Part shown: positions 27,223 through 36,210 of the stretch, piece after piece
How the letters are laid out: every line of letters starts with the position of its first letter
How positions within the stretch are numbered: position 1 is the first letter of the stretch
Assembly (NCBI RefSeq): GCF_000367945.1
Contig: NZ_KB849179.1
Span: 3,081,470 to 3,145,469 of the forward strand
Origin: Acinetobacter proteolyticus
Lineage (GTDB): Bacteria > Pseudomonadota > Gammaproteobacteria > Pseudomonadales > Moraxellaceae
Direction: 5' to 3'
Length of the DNA: 64,000 nt
The notes under the pieces: generated by a model
What the model saw: the letters and a program-made list of their open reading frames with translations, nothing else
Databases searched by the model: none
Told to the model about the DNA's origin: nothing
Translations under genes and position numbers: made by a program

Positions 27223-28044
27223 ATGTCAACTTCTCCACGCATTGGAATCTTGGGTGCAGGCGGACGCATGGGGCGTATTCTGATTCAAGCGGTACAACAA
27301 GCCGGCTACCAACTGGCAGCAGCTGTTGAGCGTCCTGAAAGCAGCTTGGTGGGTGCAGATGCTGGAGAACTTGCAGGCATTGGCAACATCGGTGTCAAGA
27401 TCGTGGGAAGTTTGAGTGATGTATTAAAAGACTGTGATGTGGTGATTGATTTCACGGCACCAGTTGCAACGGAACAGCATTTAAAGCTGTGCCGTGAAGC
27501 GGGTGTGGCCATGGTAATCGGTACTACAGGAATGTCGGATGAACAAAAGGCATTTTTAGATGAGACGGCAACCCAGACCCCAGTCGTCTATGCAGCTAAC
27601 TATTCAGTGGGTGTCAATGTTTCGATTAAATTATTGGAACTCGCAGCGAAAGTGTTTGGTGATACGGTGGATATCGAAATCATTGAAGCGCACCATCGTC
27701 ATAAAGTCGATGCGCCTTCTGGTACGGCATTTATGATGGGTGAGGCGATTGCCGATACTTTAGGCCGTAATTTAAAAGAAGTGGCGGTGTATGGCCGTGA
27801 AGGCTATACCGGCCCGCGTGATCGTCAAACCATTGGTTTTGAAACCATTCGTGGTGGCGATATCGTCGGTGAACATACGGTGATGTTTATTGGTGAAGGT
27901 GAGCGTGTTGAAGTAACACACAAAGCCACCAACCGTATGAACTTTGCTTCAGGTGCCGTCCGTGCAGCGGCGTGGGTAGTTGGCCGTGAAGCACGTAAAT
28001 ATGATATGAAAGATGTTTTAGGCTTTAACGAGATTGACGTTTAA
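27223..28044 (+). CDS. dapB: 4-hydroxy-tetrahydrodipicolinate reductase
   Basis: This 273-residue enzyme reduces 4-hydroxy-tetrahydrodipicolinate with NAD(P)H in the diaminopimelate and lysine pathway. The nucleotide-binding loop is GILGAGGRMGRILIQA. The active-site EAHHRHKVDAPSGTA carries the catalytic His and Lys. The preceding pathway gene, dapA, is about 25 kb away at 52016-52909. A TATAGT stretch at 27182-27187 is a plausible -10 element. Length and ends are as expected. Confidence 0.97.
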   Translation: MSTSPRIGILGAGGRMGRILIQAVQQAGYQLAAAVERPESSLVGADAGELAGIGNIGVKIVGSLSDVLKDCDVVIDFTAPVATEQHLKLCREAGVAMVIGTTGMSDEQKAFLDETATQTPVVYAANYSVGVNVSIKLLELAAKVFGDTVDIEIIEAHHRHKVDAPSGTAFMMGEAIADTLGRNLKEVAVYGREGYTGPRDRQTIGFETIRGGDIVGEHTVMFIGEGERVEVTHKATNRMNFASGAVRAAAWVVGREARKYDMKDVLGFNEIDV

Positions 28045-28068
28045 AACGTTCCTTTTTTGTACTATAAA

Positions 28069-28112
28069 AGAGCTTGTTGAGCTTTCTTTCCGAGAGGAGT
28101 GAAACAAGCTCT
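28069..28112 (+). promoter_or_regulatory. perfect 10-bp hairpin in the leader of the START-domain gene
   Basis: AGAGCTTGTT (28069-28078) pairs with AACAAGCTCT (28103-28112) around a 24-base loop that holds a GAGAGGAG stretch. There is no T run after it, so it is more likely an RNA processing or regulatory hairpin than a terminator. Confidence 0.35.
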
Positions 28113-28140
28113 CGTCCTTATTACAACAATTGAGCATGAC

Positions 28141-28791
28141 ATGAATAAAAAACATATCGTTCTTGCCACATTGCTCAGTCTCAGCAGCTTTGCGGTGACT
28201 GCAGCAACAGATACAGCCAAACTCAGTTTGCATCGGAACAATATTAAGGTTTGGACCTATCAAACAGAAAACAATCCGATTATTCAGTATAAAGCTGAAA
28301 CCACCTTTGATGTCCCTTTAGAACGTGCTGTAGCGGTGGTACTGGATGTAGAGCGCACACCGCAATGGGTACCCTATGTTGGTAAAGCGCAAATGTTATC
28401 TCGGGATGATAAAAAAGGTGAGTTTACCCTGTATATGGTGCTGGACTTCCCATTTCCTTTAAAAGACCGTGATGTGGTGATTAAAGGTAAAATGAGTAAA
28501 AATGCGGATGGCAGCATTAGTATTAAAAATAATGCCATTCAGAATAGTTACCCGGAACAACCAGATGTGGTGCGTTTAACCAAATACGCAGGGGATTGGA
28601 CCTTCCAGAAATTAGGCAATAATAAAGTCAAAGTCACCACCAATGGGTATGCCGATCCTGCAGGTTCGATTCCATTAAGCTTTGTAAATATGTTTGTGCA
28701 GCAGCAACCCTATCAAATGCTGATGAAAATGAAAAAGGAAGTGAATAATCCTTTATACGCACAGCCGAAATTGCCGGATGTATTGAAATAA
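28141..28791 (+). CDS. periplasmic START-domain protein
   Basis: This 216-residue protein begins with a signal peptide (MNKKHIVLATLLSLSSFAVTAA) and is then a single START/SRPBCC-fold domain: NNIKVWTYQTENNPIIQYKA, then VVLDVERTPQWVPYV, and a typical DRDVVIKGK and WTFQKLG beta core. Such domains hold lipids or other hydrophobic ligands in a cavity. I chose the ATG at 28141 because it directly precedes the signal peptide; a longer reading from 28099 has no sense as a leader. The gene is followed by a strong terminator. Its ligand is unknown. Confidence 0.82.
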   Translation: MNKKHIVLATLLSLSSFAVTAATDTAKLSLHRNNIKVWTYQTENNPIIQYKAETTFDVPLERAVAVVLDVERTPQWVPYVGKAQMLSRDDKKGEFTLYMVLDFPFPLKDRDVVIKGKMSKNADGSISIKNNAIQNSYPEQPDVVRLTKYAGDWTFQKLGNNKVKVTTNGYADPAGSIPLSFVNMFVQQQPYQMLMKMKKEVNNPLYAQPKLPDVLK

Positions 28792-28792
28792 T

Positions 28793-28823
28793 AAAAAAGC
28801 CTGATTTCAATCAGGCTTTTTTA
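28793..28823. terminator. bidirectional terminator between START gene and MFS gene
   Basis: AAAAAAGCCTGA pairs with TCAGGCTTTTTT around TTTCAA. It can stop the START gene on the plus strand and the MFS gene on the minus strand. Confidence 0.93.
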
Positions 28824-28830
28824 TTTGTGC

Positions 28831-30018
28831 TTAAGCTTGAGGACATTGTTTTAGCTGTGGATCTGCTTTTGATGCAAGTTTCATTTGAATGAATACTAGG
28901 ATTAAGCCGATACCTGCCAATACTGCTCCAATCATGGAGACTGATGCATAATTTAAGCCGAGGCTTAAGACTGCACCACCTGCCGCCGCACCGACGGCAT
29001 TGCCTAAGTTAAAGGCACCGATATTGACTGAGGAAGCAAGTCCCGAGGCTTCATGTGCAACCGACATCACGCGCATTTGTAAAGGTGGAACAATCGCAAA
29101 TGCTGCTGCGCCCCAGATCACTAAACCAATGGCTGCGCCCAGTTGTGATTGAGCAAGAATTGGGAAAAACAGCATCAATGTAATCAGTAAGGCCAAGAAA
29201 CCAATCAGGGTTTTGTCTACCGAGATATCGGCAAATTTACCACCAAAATGGTTACCAATGGAGAAACCAATCCCGATCAAGACCAACATCATGGTGATAA
29301 AGGTCGGAGAGGCATGGGTGAACTCAACCAAGCTTGGCGCGATGTAGGTGTATAGGGTAAACATCGCCGAAGCACCAAATACTGTGGTTAAGAGTGCCAA
29401 CACCACAGGCAGGCGAGTCAGAACTTTGAGTTCCATTTTCACATTCGGTTTTTGACCGACCGATCCCGCAGGCAATGCTTTCCAGAGCGATAGCATGGTG
29501 ACAACACCGAGTGCTGAAATCGCAAGGAAAGACATGCGCCAGCCAATATTTTGTCCCACCCATGTTGCGAGTGGTACACCACCAATATTGGCGATGGTGA
29601 GGCCCATAAACATGGTGGCCACCGCACTGGCCTGTTTATTTGCTGGAACAACACTGGCGGCCACCACAGAGCCAATTCCGAAGAAGGCACCGTGATTCAG
29701 ACTGGTAATCAGGCGAGCGCCCATTAAACTCATATAGTTGGGTGCAAAGGCTGCGATCAGGTTACCAATGGTGAAGATCGCCATCAGTAAAATCAGGGCA
29801 TTACGACGGGCAAAGCCACCAAACCATAAGGTCATGATTGGCGCACCGAGCATCACGCCCAATGCATACCCCGTAATCAGCATGCCTGCACTTGGGATCG
29901 ACACCCCGAGATCATTGGCAATATTAGGCAACAGACCCATTGGAGAGAACTCTGTTGTTCCAATTGCAAATGCACCAATGGCCAGTGCCAGCAAAGGAAG
30001 GTTGATGCGGCTGCTCAT
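28831..30018 (-). CDS. MFS transporter (DHA1 family, AraJ-like)
   Basis: This 395-residue transporter has twelve hydrophobic segments. The N-terminal LALAIGAFAIGTTEFSPMGLLP is the signature of the AraJ/YdhP-type sugar or drug exporters of the DHA1 family. I chose the ATG at 30018 because GGGAC stands before it; the reading from 30042 has no advantage. Its start overlaps the stop region of the upstream dkgB-type gene by one to three bases, so the two are coupled in one operon. A divergent LysR gene is the likely regulator. Substrate unknown. Confidence 0.9.
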   Translation of the reverse strand: MSSRINLPLLALAIGAFAIGTTEFSPMGLLPNIANDLGVSIPSAGMLITGYALGVMLGAPIMTLWFGGFARRNALILLMAIFTIGNLIAAFAPNYMSLMGARLITSLNHGAFFGIGSVVAASVVPANKQASAVATMFMGLTIANIGGVPLATWVGQNIGWRMSFLAISALGVVTMLSLWKALPAGSVGQKPNVKMELKVLTRLPVVLALLTTVFGASAMFTLYTYIAPSLVEFTHASPTFITMMLVLIGIGFSIGNHFGGKFADISVDKTLIGFLALLITLMLFFPILAQSQLGAAIGLVIWGAAAFAIVPPLQMRVMSVAHEASGLASSVNIGAFNLGNAVGAAAGGAVLSLGLNYASVSMIGAVLAGIGLILVFIQMKLASKADPQLKQCPQA

Positions 30019-30019
30019 T

Positions 30020-30826
30020 TTATTTGTCCCATTCAGGCGCAAATGGTTCAGGACTCACTTCTCGACCATTACGTTCAAGTTGAGCGATCAGCTGCATTTC
30101 CTCTGCACTTAAAGTTAAGTCTTGTGCTTTTAAGTTACTGATCAGGTTTTCACGTTTTGTTGACGATGGAATTACAGCAAAACCATTTTGTAAGGCCCAG
30201 GCCAATGCCACTTGTGCGGTGGTTGCCTGATGTTGTGCTGCAATTTCAAGTAAGGTTGGGTCACTCAGTACTTTGCCATATGCCAGTGTCATATATGAGG
30301 TCACGTCAATGTTTTGTTCACGTAAAAAATTGACCAAGGTGCGGTTCTGCAAATAAGGACTGAGTTCAATCTGGTTGGTGGCAATGTGTTCTACACCAAT
30401 GCTATCAATCGCTTGTTGGGTCAAGGCGATATTAAAGTTTGAAATCCCGATTTGTTTAGTCAAACCCTGTTGTTTCGCTTCTAATAACAATTGCATCACG
30501 CTTGGGATGGAGACACCCAGTGCTGGAGCTGGCCAGTGGATCAAGGTGAGATCAACGGCATCGGTACGAAGTTTTTGTAAGCTGTCTTTTAAGCTGGGAA
30601 TAAACTTATCTTCAGCAAAATTATCGACCCAGATTTTTGTGGTTAAGAATAAATCGTGACGAGCCACACCGCTTTCGGCAATGGCTTGGCCAACCGCAGC
30701 TTCGTTTTCATAAATTTGTGCAGTATCGATGGCACGGTAACCTACTTCTAGAGCGGTTTTAACTGAATCAATCACTGCTTGATCTTTAAGACGGAAAGTA
30801 CCTAAACCAAATTGAGGGATATGCAT
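30020..30826 (-). CDS. dkgB: 2,5-didehydrogluconate reductase DkgB (aldo/keto reductase)
   Basis: This 268-residue aldo/keto reductase is very close in pattern to E. coli DkgB: FGLGTFRLKD, the catalytic DTAQIYENEAAVGQAI (Asp and Tyr), the catalytic Lys in LTTKIWV, LTLIHWP with the catalytic His, and NQIELSPYLQNR. It reduces 2,5-diketo-gluconate and other aldehydes and ketones with NADPH. The ATG at 30826 has TTAGG well placed and gives the E. coli-like N-terminus; an in-frame GTG at 30835 is an alternative. It is first in an operon with the MFS gene. Confidence 0.92.
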   Translation of the reverse strand: MHIPQFGLGTFRLKDQAVIDSVKTALEVGYRAIDTAQIYENEAAVGQAIAESGVARHDLFLTTKIWVDNFAEDKFIPSLKDSLQKLRTDAVDLTLIHWPAPALGVSIPSVMQLLLEAKQQGLTKQIGISNFNIALTQQAIDSIGVEHIATNQIELSPYLQNRTLVNFLREQNIDVTSYMTLAYGKVLSDPTLLEIAAQHQATTAQVALAWALQNGFAVIPSSTKRENLISNLKAQDLTLSAEEMQLIAQLERNGREVSPEPFAPEWDK

Positions 30827-30964
30827 ATTTTTCACCTAATCTTTTTTCATGCTCTAAAGAGCTGTTTTGTGGATGGCTGTTATTTTGCGATGATTATTGT
30901 TGCTAAAAAATAGAGGAATTTGCAAAATACAGTTGACTAAATATCAATAATTGAGAGGGTGGTA

Positions 30965-31867
30965 ATGAAGTCTACGGTAGAAGAACTGCTTGCTTTTATG
31001 ACCATCGTCGATACAGGTTCATTTATTGCCGCTGCTGAACGACTGGGGCAGACGGCATCTGGACTGAGTCGCTCGTTGAGCCGTTTAGAATCCAAGCTCG
31101 AAGTGACCTTACTAGAACGGACCACGCGAAAATTAAAGCTCACTCAAGAAGGCCAGCAGTTTCTGCAACATGCCCGCAAAATCCTGAGTGATTTAAATGC
31201 CGCCGAAGAAGCATTACAGAAATCAGATCAGGATACTTCGGGGGTGATTCGGATTGACTCAGCCACACCTTTTATTTTGCATGTGATTACGCCATTGGTA
31301 CACAAGTTTCGGCAGTGTTATCCCAATATTGAAATCGAGTTGAATAGTAATGATTTGGTGATTGATCTACTGGAACATAAAACCGATGTGGCGTTTCGTT
31401 TTGGTGAATTGCATGATTCCAGCTTACACGCCAAATTGGTGTGTAAAAGTCGTATCTATATTGTTGCCAGCCCTGAATATCTAAAACGCAAGGGCACACC
31501 TTTACAGCCGCAAGCATTGCCTGAACATGATGTGATTGGTTTTACCCGTCCAACCTATATCAACACTTGGCCGATTAAAATTGAGGGTGAATATTTTCAA
31601 GCACAACCTAAAGTCAGAGCGTCCAGTGGTGAAACGGTCCGACAACTCTGTTTGCGTGGGCAGGGGATTGCTCGACTGTCTGAATTTGAAATCTGGCAGG
31701 ACATTCGAGAAGGTCGCCTTGAGGCCTTGTTTGAGGACCAGATCGAACATTCTTATCAAAGCATCCATGCGGTTTATTATCAACAAGAGCACTTGCCGAA
31801 ACGGGTCCGTTTATTTATTGAGTTTTTGACTGAGCAACTAAGTCAAGGCTTCTCGGTTTGCCAATAG
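30965..31867 (+). CDS. LysR family transcriptional regulator
   Basis: This 300-residue LysR protein has the N-terminal helix-turn-helix (FMTIVDTGSFIAAAERLGQT and SGLSRSLSRLESKL) and the CrgA-like effector domain (DVAFRFGELHDSSLHAKLV). It is divergent from the dkgB-MFS operon and probably regulates it. The ATG at 30965 follows GAGAGGG at good spacing; an in-frame GTG stands at 30959. Its 3' end overlaps the end of the convergent lipoprotein gene by 53 bases, so antisense effects are possible. Confidence 0.92.
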   Translation: MKSTVEELLAFMTIVDTGSFIAAAERLGQTASGLSRSLSRLESKLEVTLLERTTRKLKLTQEGQQFLQHARKILSDLNAAEEALQKSDQDTSGVIRIDSATPFILHVITPLVHKFRQCYPNIEIELNSNDLVIDLLEHKTDVAFRFGELHDSSLHAKLVCKSRIYIVASPEYLKRKGTPLQPQALPEHDVIGFTRPTYINTWPIKIEGEYFQAQPKVRASSGETVRQLCLRGQGIARLSEFEIWQDIREGRLEALFEDQIEHSYQSIHAVYYQQEHLPKRVRLFIEFLTEQLSQGFSVCQ

Positions 31868-32225
31868 CTTGATTTTGAAGTTGTACATTCAGCACCGGAA
31901 TTGACGGTCCTGTTTTTTGTATCACGGAAACAACAATATGTTGCTGCTGTAGCTTGCATTCAAGTTCGACTGTTGGCAGAAAGGTACTTGAGAGCATCAC
32001 GCCATTTTCATTGGGCTTCTTATAGGTCAGTTTGATGATACGGGTCTGCTCAGGGGCTTCACTTTTCTCCATTTTCCATAATTCATAGGTCGATTGGTTT
32101 TGAATTTGCAGATATCCCTGTGAGAGTGATTTACACACTTGTTGTTGCTGATAAGTAGCTTGGTCAGACAGATTGCAGCCTGTAAATAAAATGGCGCTGA
32201 ATATAAATAAAATATTATTTTTCAT
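31815..32225 (-). CDS. small hypothetical lipoprotein
   Basis: This 136-residue protein has a lipoprotein signal: MKNNILFIFSAILFTGC, with lipobox FTGC and acylated Cys 17. The mature part, rich in Gln and Lys with alternating beta pattern, shows no motif I recognise. A longer reading from 32279 adds residues before the signal and is unlikely; AAAGGA is placed before the ATG at 32225. The end overlaps the convergent LysR gene by 53 bases. Outer membrane location is inferred from the lipobox, since residue +2 is Asn. Confidence 0.75.
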   Translation of the reverse strand: MKNNILFIFSAILFTGCNLSDQATYQQQQVCKSLSQGYLQIQNQSTYELWKMEKSEAPEQTRIIKLTYKKPNENGVMLSSTFLPTVELECKLQQQHIVVSVIQKTGPSIPVLNVQLQNQAIGKPRSLDLVAQSKTQ

Positions 32226-32315
32226 GGTTTTATCCTTTGGTTGTTGATTTTTATAGCTTAACGGTGTTGTATAAACCAATACAGATACAGAAATTTATAA
32301 AAAAGCAGTACAGAG

Positions 32316-33731
32316 ATGAGCTTCCAATATCAACGTTTAGCAGAACAGCTGGCGCATAAAATCTACCAGCATGAGTTACAGCCACAACAGAAGTTAAGTT
32401 CTTTAAGGGAATTTGCACGTCAGCAAAGTGTCAGCCTGAGTACAGCGCAACAGTGTTACGAGCTACTGGAAGCCAAAGGGTTAATTTATGTCAAAGCCAA
32501 ATCGGGCTATTTTGTCAATTCGAGACAATATCAAAGTGCCGTGCCTGACAGTCCTAATTTTGAATCTAAGGCGAGACAAGTTTCAAATTTAGATCTGCAA
32601 AACCAAATTCAGACCGCTTCAATTCAACACAATTTAACCCCTTTGGGGGCGATTCAATTGTCTCCGCATTTGATTCCTGTGGATGGGCTGCGTCGCTCTC
32701 TACAACGCGCGCTCAAGCATTGTCAGCCTGAAGATTTTTTATATTGTAATAAACAGGGTCATCAGCATTTACGCCAAGCGTTGTCAGACCATTGGCGTGA
32801 AGATGGAATTTATGTCGCCACCGAAGATATTTTTATTAGCAATGGCTGTATGCCAGCTTTATCACTGCTAATCCAACAGATTAGCAAAGAAGGTGATAGT
32901 ATTTTAATTCCAACCCCGACCTTTAATGGTCAGCTGCAAATGTTGGCCAGCCTGAAGCGCAACATTATTGAAATTCCTGCCGATCATCGTGGGGTTGATC
33001 TGGAACGTTTAGAGTTTTTTATGCAACAGGGCAGTGCCAAACTGTGTTTGCTGACCGCCAATTTTCAGAATCCTTTGGGTTATTGTCTGAGCAATGAACA
33101 GAAACAGCAGATCGCGCAACTGGCACAAAAATATCAATGCTTTATCTTGGAAGATGATATTTATGGCGAATGCAGTTTCCAAAAAGAACGCCCTTTGCCA
33201 ATTCGTTATTGGGATCAGGAAGGTTATGTGATCTGGTGTGGTTCGGTCTCTAAATCATTATCGACCGCCTATCGGGTCGGATGGTTCTGTTTAGGGCGGC
33301 AATTACAACATTTACGTCCGCAGTTGTTAGCCAATAACGTTGGGGTGAATACGCCATTACAGTTAGGTTTAGCAGACTTTATTTATAGCCGTGGTTATCG
33401 GGAGCATTTAGACCGACTGAGACCCAAGTTGATGCAGCAAGTGGAGCAGTACCGAGCGTATATTTTAGAGCGCTTTCACGGTATTCCGATTGCGCTGAGC
33501 CAGTCACAAGGTGGGTATGCATTATGGTTACAGCTTCCAGACAGCATTACGGGGTTGGAACTCTATTATTTGGCGCAAGCGCAGGGGATCAACATTGTGC
33601 CTGGCGAAGTGTTTGGTGAAGATCGCCGTTATCAGCATTTTATCCGCTTAAATGCCGGTCATGCGTTAACAGCAGAAATCCGCCAAGCGATTCAACAGTT
33701 GGCGGATTGGGTACGGCAGAGTATGAACTAG
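32316..33731 (+). CDS. MocR/PdxR-type GntR regulator with aminotransferase domain
   Basis: This 471-residue protein joins an N-terminal GntR winged helix (about residues 1-75; LREFARQQSVSLSTAQQCYE) to a fold-type I aminotransferase domain. The PLP-binding region is visible: FILEDDIYGECSF and SVSKSLSTAYRVGW, where the Lys would bind PLP. MocR proteins sense PLP or amino acid-like ligands and regulate neighbouring genes rather than catalyse. The convergent partner is an alcohol dehydrogenase whose stop codon overlaps it by four bases. The target is unknown. Confidence 0.9.
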   Translation: MSFQYQRLAEQLAHKIYQHELQPQQKLSSLREFARQQSVSLSTAQQCYELLEAKGLIYVKAKSGYFVNSRQYQSAVPDSPNFESKARQVSNLDLQNQIQTASIQHNLTPLGAIQLSPHLIPVDGLRRSLQRALKHCQPEDFLYCNKQGHQHLRQALSDHWREDGIYVATEDIFISNGCMPALSLLIQQISKEGDSILIPTPTFNGQLQMLASLKRNIIEIPADHRGVDLERLEFFMQQGSAKLCLLTANFQNPLGYCLSNEQKQQIAQLAQKYQCFILEDDIYGECSFQKERPLPIRYWDQEGYVIWCGSVSKSLSTAYRVGWFCLGRQLQHLRPQLLANNVGVNTPLQLGLADFIYSRGYREHLDRLRPKLMQQVEQYRAYILERFHGIPIALSQSQGGYALWLQLPDSITGLELYYLAQAQGINIVPGEVFGEDRRYQHFIRLNAGHALTAEIRQAIQQLADWVRQSMN

Positions 33732-34753
33732 TCGAAGTCTGCTTTGAGTACGATGCGATAACGTGCTTGGCCTGAATGCAGACGTTCAATCGCTTCATTC
33801 AGTTGCGACATCGGAAATAGCTCAATCTGTGGCGCAATGTTTTTACGTGCGGCAAATTGCAGCAGTTGGCGTAGCGCCAAAGGTGAACCTGTAGGCGACG
33901 CAGTCACCGATTTGGCGCCACTCATGATTGCCCCGACGGCAACAGGGATGGGTTCTAAAGTAATCCCCAAGAAATGCAGGCTACCATTCGGTGCAAGGGT
34001 ATTCAGATAGGCTTGCCAGTTCAACGTCACATTGACGGTACTGAGCAATAAATCGAACTTGCCTCGTTGTGTCTTGATCGCTTGAGCATCACGACTATTG
34101 ACCACGTGGTCAGCCCCCATGGCTTTCAGTTCTTCAGTTTTATCTGGATTAGAACTAAAGGCGGTGATTTCACAGCCCCATGCTTTGAGTAGTTTAATCG
34201 CGATATGGCCTAAGCCACCAATACCAATCACACCCACATGATGTGTGGCTTGGATTTTGTGTTTCAGTAAGGGATCGAATACCGTGATGCCTCCACAAAG
34301 TAGCGGGCCAGCACTTTCAGGGTCTAAATCATCTGGAAGGGGAATGACCCATTGCCAACCTGCACGAACTTTGTCGGCAAAACCACCAGCATGCCCAACG
34401 ATGGTAGCAGTTCTTTCGCCAGTACAGAGCACCTGATTACCCCCGATACAGGGATCACAGGCTTGGCAGGTTTCAGCGGTCCAACCAATCCCTACCCGTT
34501 GACCAATTCTCAACCCTTTGGCTTCTGATCCCAGTGCAACGATGGTACCAATGATTTCATGCCCAGCCACAGCAGGATAAACTGACGACTGCCATTCATT
34601 ATTAATCACGGATAGATCGGAGTGGCACAGACCACAATATTCAACTTTGACTTCAACTTGATGGGCTTTTAAGTCTCCCGCATCAAATTGGTAGGGCACC
34701 ACTTGCTCACCTGCTTGCATTGCAGCATAAGCGCGAATTTGATTATTGCTCAT
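33728..34753 (-). CDS. zinc-dependent NAD(P) alcohol dehydrogenase (YahK/CAD-like)
   Basis: This 341-residue medium-chain dehydrogenase has both zinc sites: the catalytic one at CGLCHSD, GHEIIG and later Cys, and the structural site in CQACDPCIGGNQVLC. The nucleotide loop is GIGGLGHIAIKLLKA. The pattern matches YahK and cinnamyl alcohol dehydrogenase-like enzymes, which reduce many aldehydes with NADPH. The ATG at 34753 has GGGAG upstream, better than the longer reading from 34765. It shares four bases at its 3' end with the convergent MocR gene. Confidence 0.92.
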   Translation of the reverse strand: MSNNQIRAYAAMQAGEQVVPYQFDAGDLKAHQVEVKVEYCGLCHSDLSVINNEWQSSVYPAVAGHEIIGTIVALGSEAKGLRIGQRVGIGWTAETCQACDPCIGGNQVLCTGERTATIVGHAGGFADKVRAGWQWVIPLPDDLDPESAGPLLCGGITVFDPLLKHKIQATHHVGVIGIGGLGHIAIKLLKAWGCEITAFSSNPDKTEELKAMGADHVVNSRDAQAIKTQRGKFDLLLSTVNVTLNWQAYLNTLAPNGSLHFLGITLEPIPVAVGAIMSGAKSVTASPTGSPLALRQLLQFAARKNIAPQIELFPMSQLNEAIERLHSGQARYRIVLKADFD

Positions 34754-34789
34754 TGGAACTCCCATTCAAAGAAAATCGATGATGATTGG

Positions 34790-35344
34790 TTATTTAAATT
34801 GGCAATCATTTTCATGGTCATTGACCATACCCACCGCCTGCATAAAAGCGTAGCAGGTGGTTGGGCCCACAAATTTAAAGCCACGTTTTTTTAAGGTTTT
34901 GGAGAGTTTTTGACTCAGCTCAGTTTGTGCAGGTGCTTCGCGGTAATTCACGACATCATTATGTTCAGTTTGATGATCGACGAAATTCCACAGCCAAGCG
35001 GGCACATCTTCGACTTCATCTTTGAGTTTGAGCCAAGCAATGGCATTATCGCGGATGGCTTTGAGCTTACCAATATGACGAATTAAACCTGCATCGCTGA
35101 GTTTGAGTTCAAGTTGATCATCGGTGAGTGCTGCGACTTCTGCGATGGAATGCTGAAAGAAATGTGAGCGATAGTGCTCGCGTTTTTTCAGGACCGTGAT
35201 CCATGATAAACCTGCTTGCTGTCCTTCCAGACAGAGCATTTCAAACAAGTGAGTTTCATCGTGTTGAGGCTTGCCCCATTCTTGATCATGGTAAGCCATA
35301 TAGAGGGGATCATCGGAGCACCAGCCACAGCGTTGAATTGTCAT
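34790..35344 (-). CDS. tag: DNA-3-methyladenine glycosylase I
   Basis: This 184-residue base-excision repair enzyme removes 3-methyladenine. The N-terminal RCGWCSDDPLYMAYHDQEWG carries one zinc Cys/His pair, and later CYAFMQAVGMVNDHENDC completes the zinc site. The helix-hairpin-helix-like middle includes LEGQQAGLSWITVLKKRE. AAGGAG precedes the ATG. It lies with other DNA repair (mutY) and cell-wall genes on the minus strand, but the spacing does not prove a common transcript. Confidence 0.95.
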   Translation of the reverse strand: MTIQRCGWCSDDPLYMAYHDQEWGKPQHDETHLFEMLCLEGQQAGLSWITVLKKREHYRSHFFQHSIAEVAALTDDQLELKLSDAGLIRHIGKLKAIRDNAIAWLKLKDEVEDVPAWLWNFVDHQTEHNDVVNYREAPAQTELSQKLSKTLKKRGFKFVGPTTCYAFMQAVGMVNDHENDCQFK

Positions 35345-35380
35345 ATTAGATGCTCCTTGTTGTTATTTGAACAGTATAAT

Positions 35381-35626
35381 TTAAAGTTGGAAGGCCACCC
35401 ATTCATTTGGGCGGGTATCCCAATAATACAATTCTGCATCGGTTAAATCAGCAAATTTAAGCCAAAAGTCTTTACCTGATTTATCGGCAAAGCCAGTACT
35501 GATCAGCAAGGCATCTTCAGTAATTTCCATAATCCAACCCTGATAGCTGGTGCCATTCAGGATGATTTTTTGCTGATTTCCAGACTCAGCAAATTCAACC
35601 AGACGTTCAATCAATGCTTCTGACAT
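35381..35626 (-). CDS. hypothetical 81-residue protein
   Basis: This short acidic protein has no signal peptide or membrane helix. The pattern of beta strands (KIILNGTSYQGWIMEITEDA, then LLISTG) hints at a small barrel, but I recognise no family. AGGA is placed seven bases before the ATG, and the LytM lipoprotein gene ends 9 bases upstream, so the two are probably one operon. The reading frame is intact and well spaced, which supports a real gene. Confidence 0.7.
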   Translation of the reverse strand: MSEALIERLVEFAESGNQQKIILNGTSYQGWIMEITEDALLISTGFADKSGKDFWLKFADLTDAELYYWDTRPNEWVAFQL

Positions 35627-35635
35627 TGTGTGTTC

Positions 35636-36172
35636 CTAACGTAAATATGGGTATGGGTTGACTGCACCACGCCCTTTGCCATTTAAATAAATTCCGTAGT
35701 GTAAATGCGGAGCGGTATAACGCGCATTGCCGGTATTGCCCACGTAACCGATCAGATCACCTTTACGAACATAATCTCCTATATTGAGACCACGTTTATG
35801 TCCATCCAGATGCGCATAATAGTGCCAAGAGCCTGCCGGACCCATGATCCAGATCACCTTGCCACCTAAATTATTATTACGTAAATCAGCAACTAAGCCT
35901 TCGGTCGCACTATACACTTTCGTACCGCGCTCCGCCATGATATCGATGCCTTCATGACTACGGCCCTGACTTCGTGCCGCGCCCCAAGTATCCCGTAATT
36001 CGTTTCGACTCACACCTTTGACAGGCACAGGGAGGCGGCTGTCTAAACGCATGCTCTTGAGCTTGTTCACCTGAGCATTGGGTAAGGGAGTAGGTTTCTT
36101 TGGGGTGGTGGCACATGCTGAGAGTAAAACCATCAGCACGCCAAGAACGGTATAGGAAATCGAATGACGCAC
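35636..36172 (-). CDS. M23/LytM-type peptidase lipoprotein
   Basis: This 178-residue protein has a lipoprotein signal (lipobox LSAC, acylated Cys about residue 20) and a C-terminal M23 domain. Zinc ligands are visible in HEGID (H and D) and HLHYG. Members cut or bind peptidoglycan cross-links; both the HxxxD and HxH motifs are intact, so it is probably active. It starts with GTG at 36172 with AAGGAG six bases upstream. It may help cell separation or wall remodelling at the outer membrane. Confidence 0.9.
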   Translation of the reverse strand: MRHSISYTVLGVLMVLLSACATTPKKPTPLPNAQVNKLKSMRLDSRLPVPVKGVSRNELRDTWGAARSQGRSHEGIDIMAERGTKVYSATEGLVADLRNNNLGGKVIWIMGPAGSWHYYAHLDGHKRGLNIGDYVRKGDLIGYVGNTGNARYTAPHLHYGIYLNGKGRGAVNPYPYLR

Positions 36173-36210
36173 ACAAACTCCTTGCGTTTTGAGCTACAGC
36201 TTTGAAGGGG

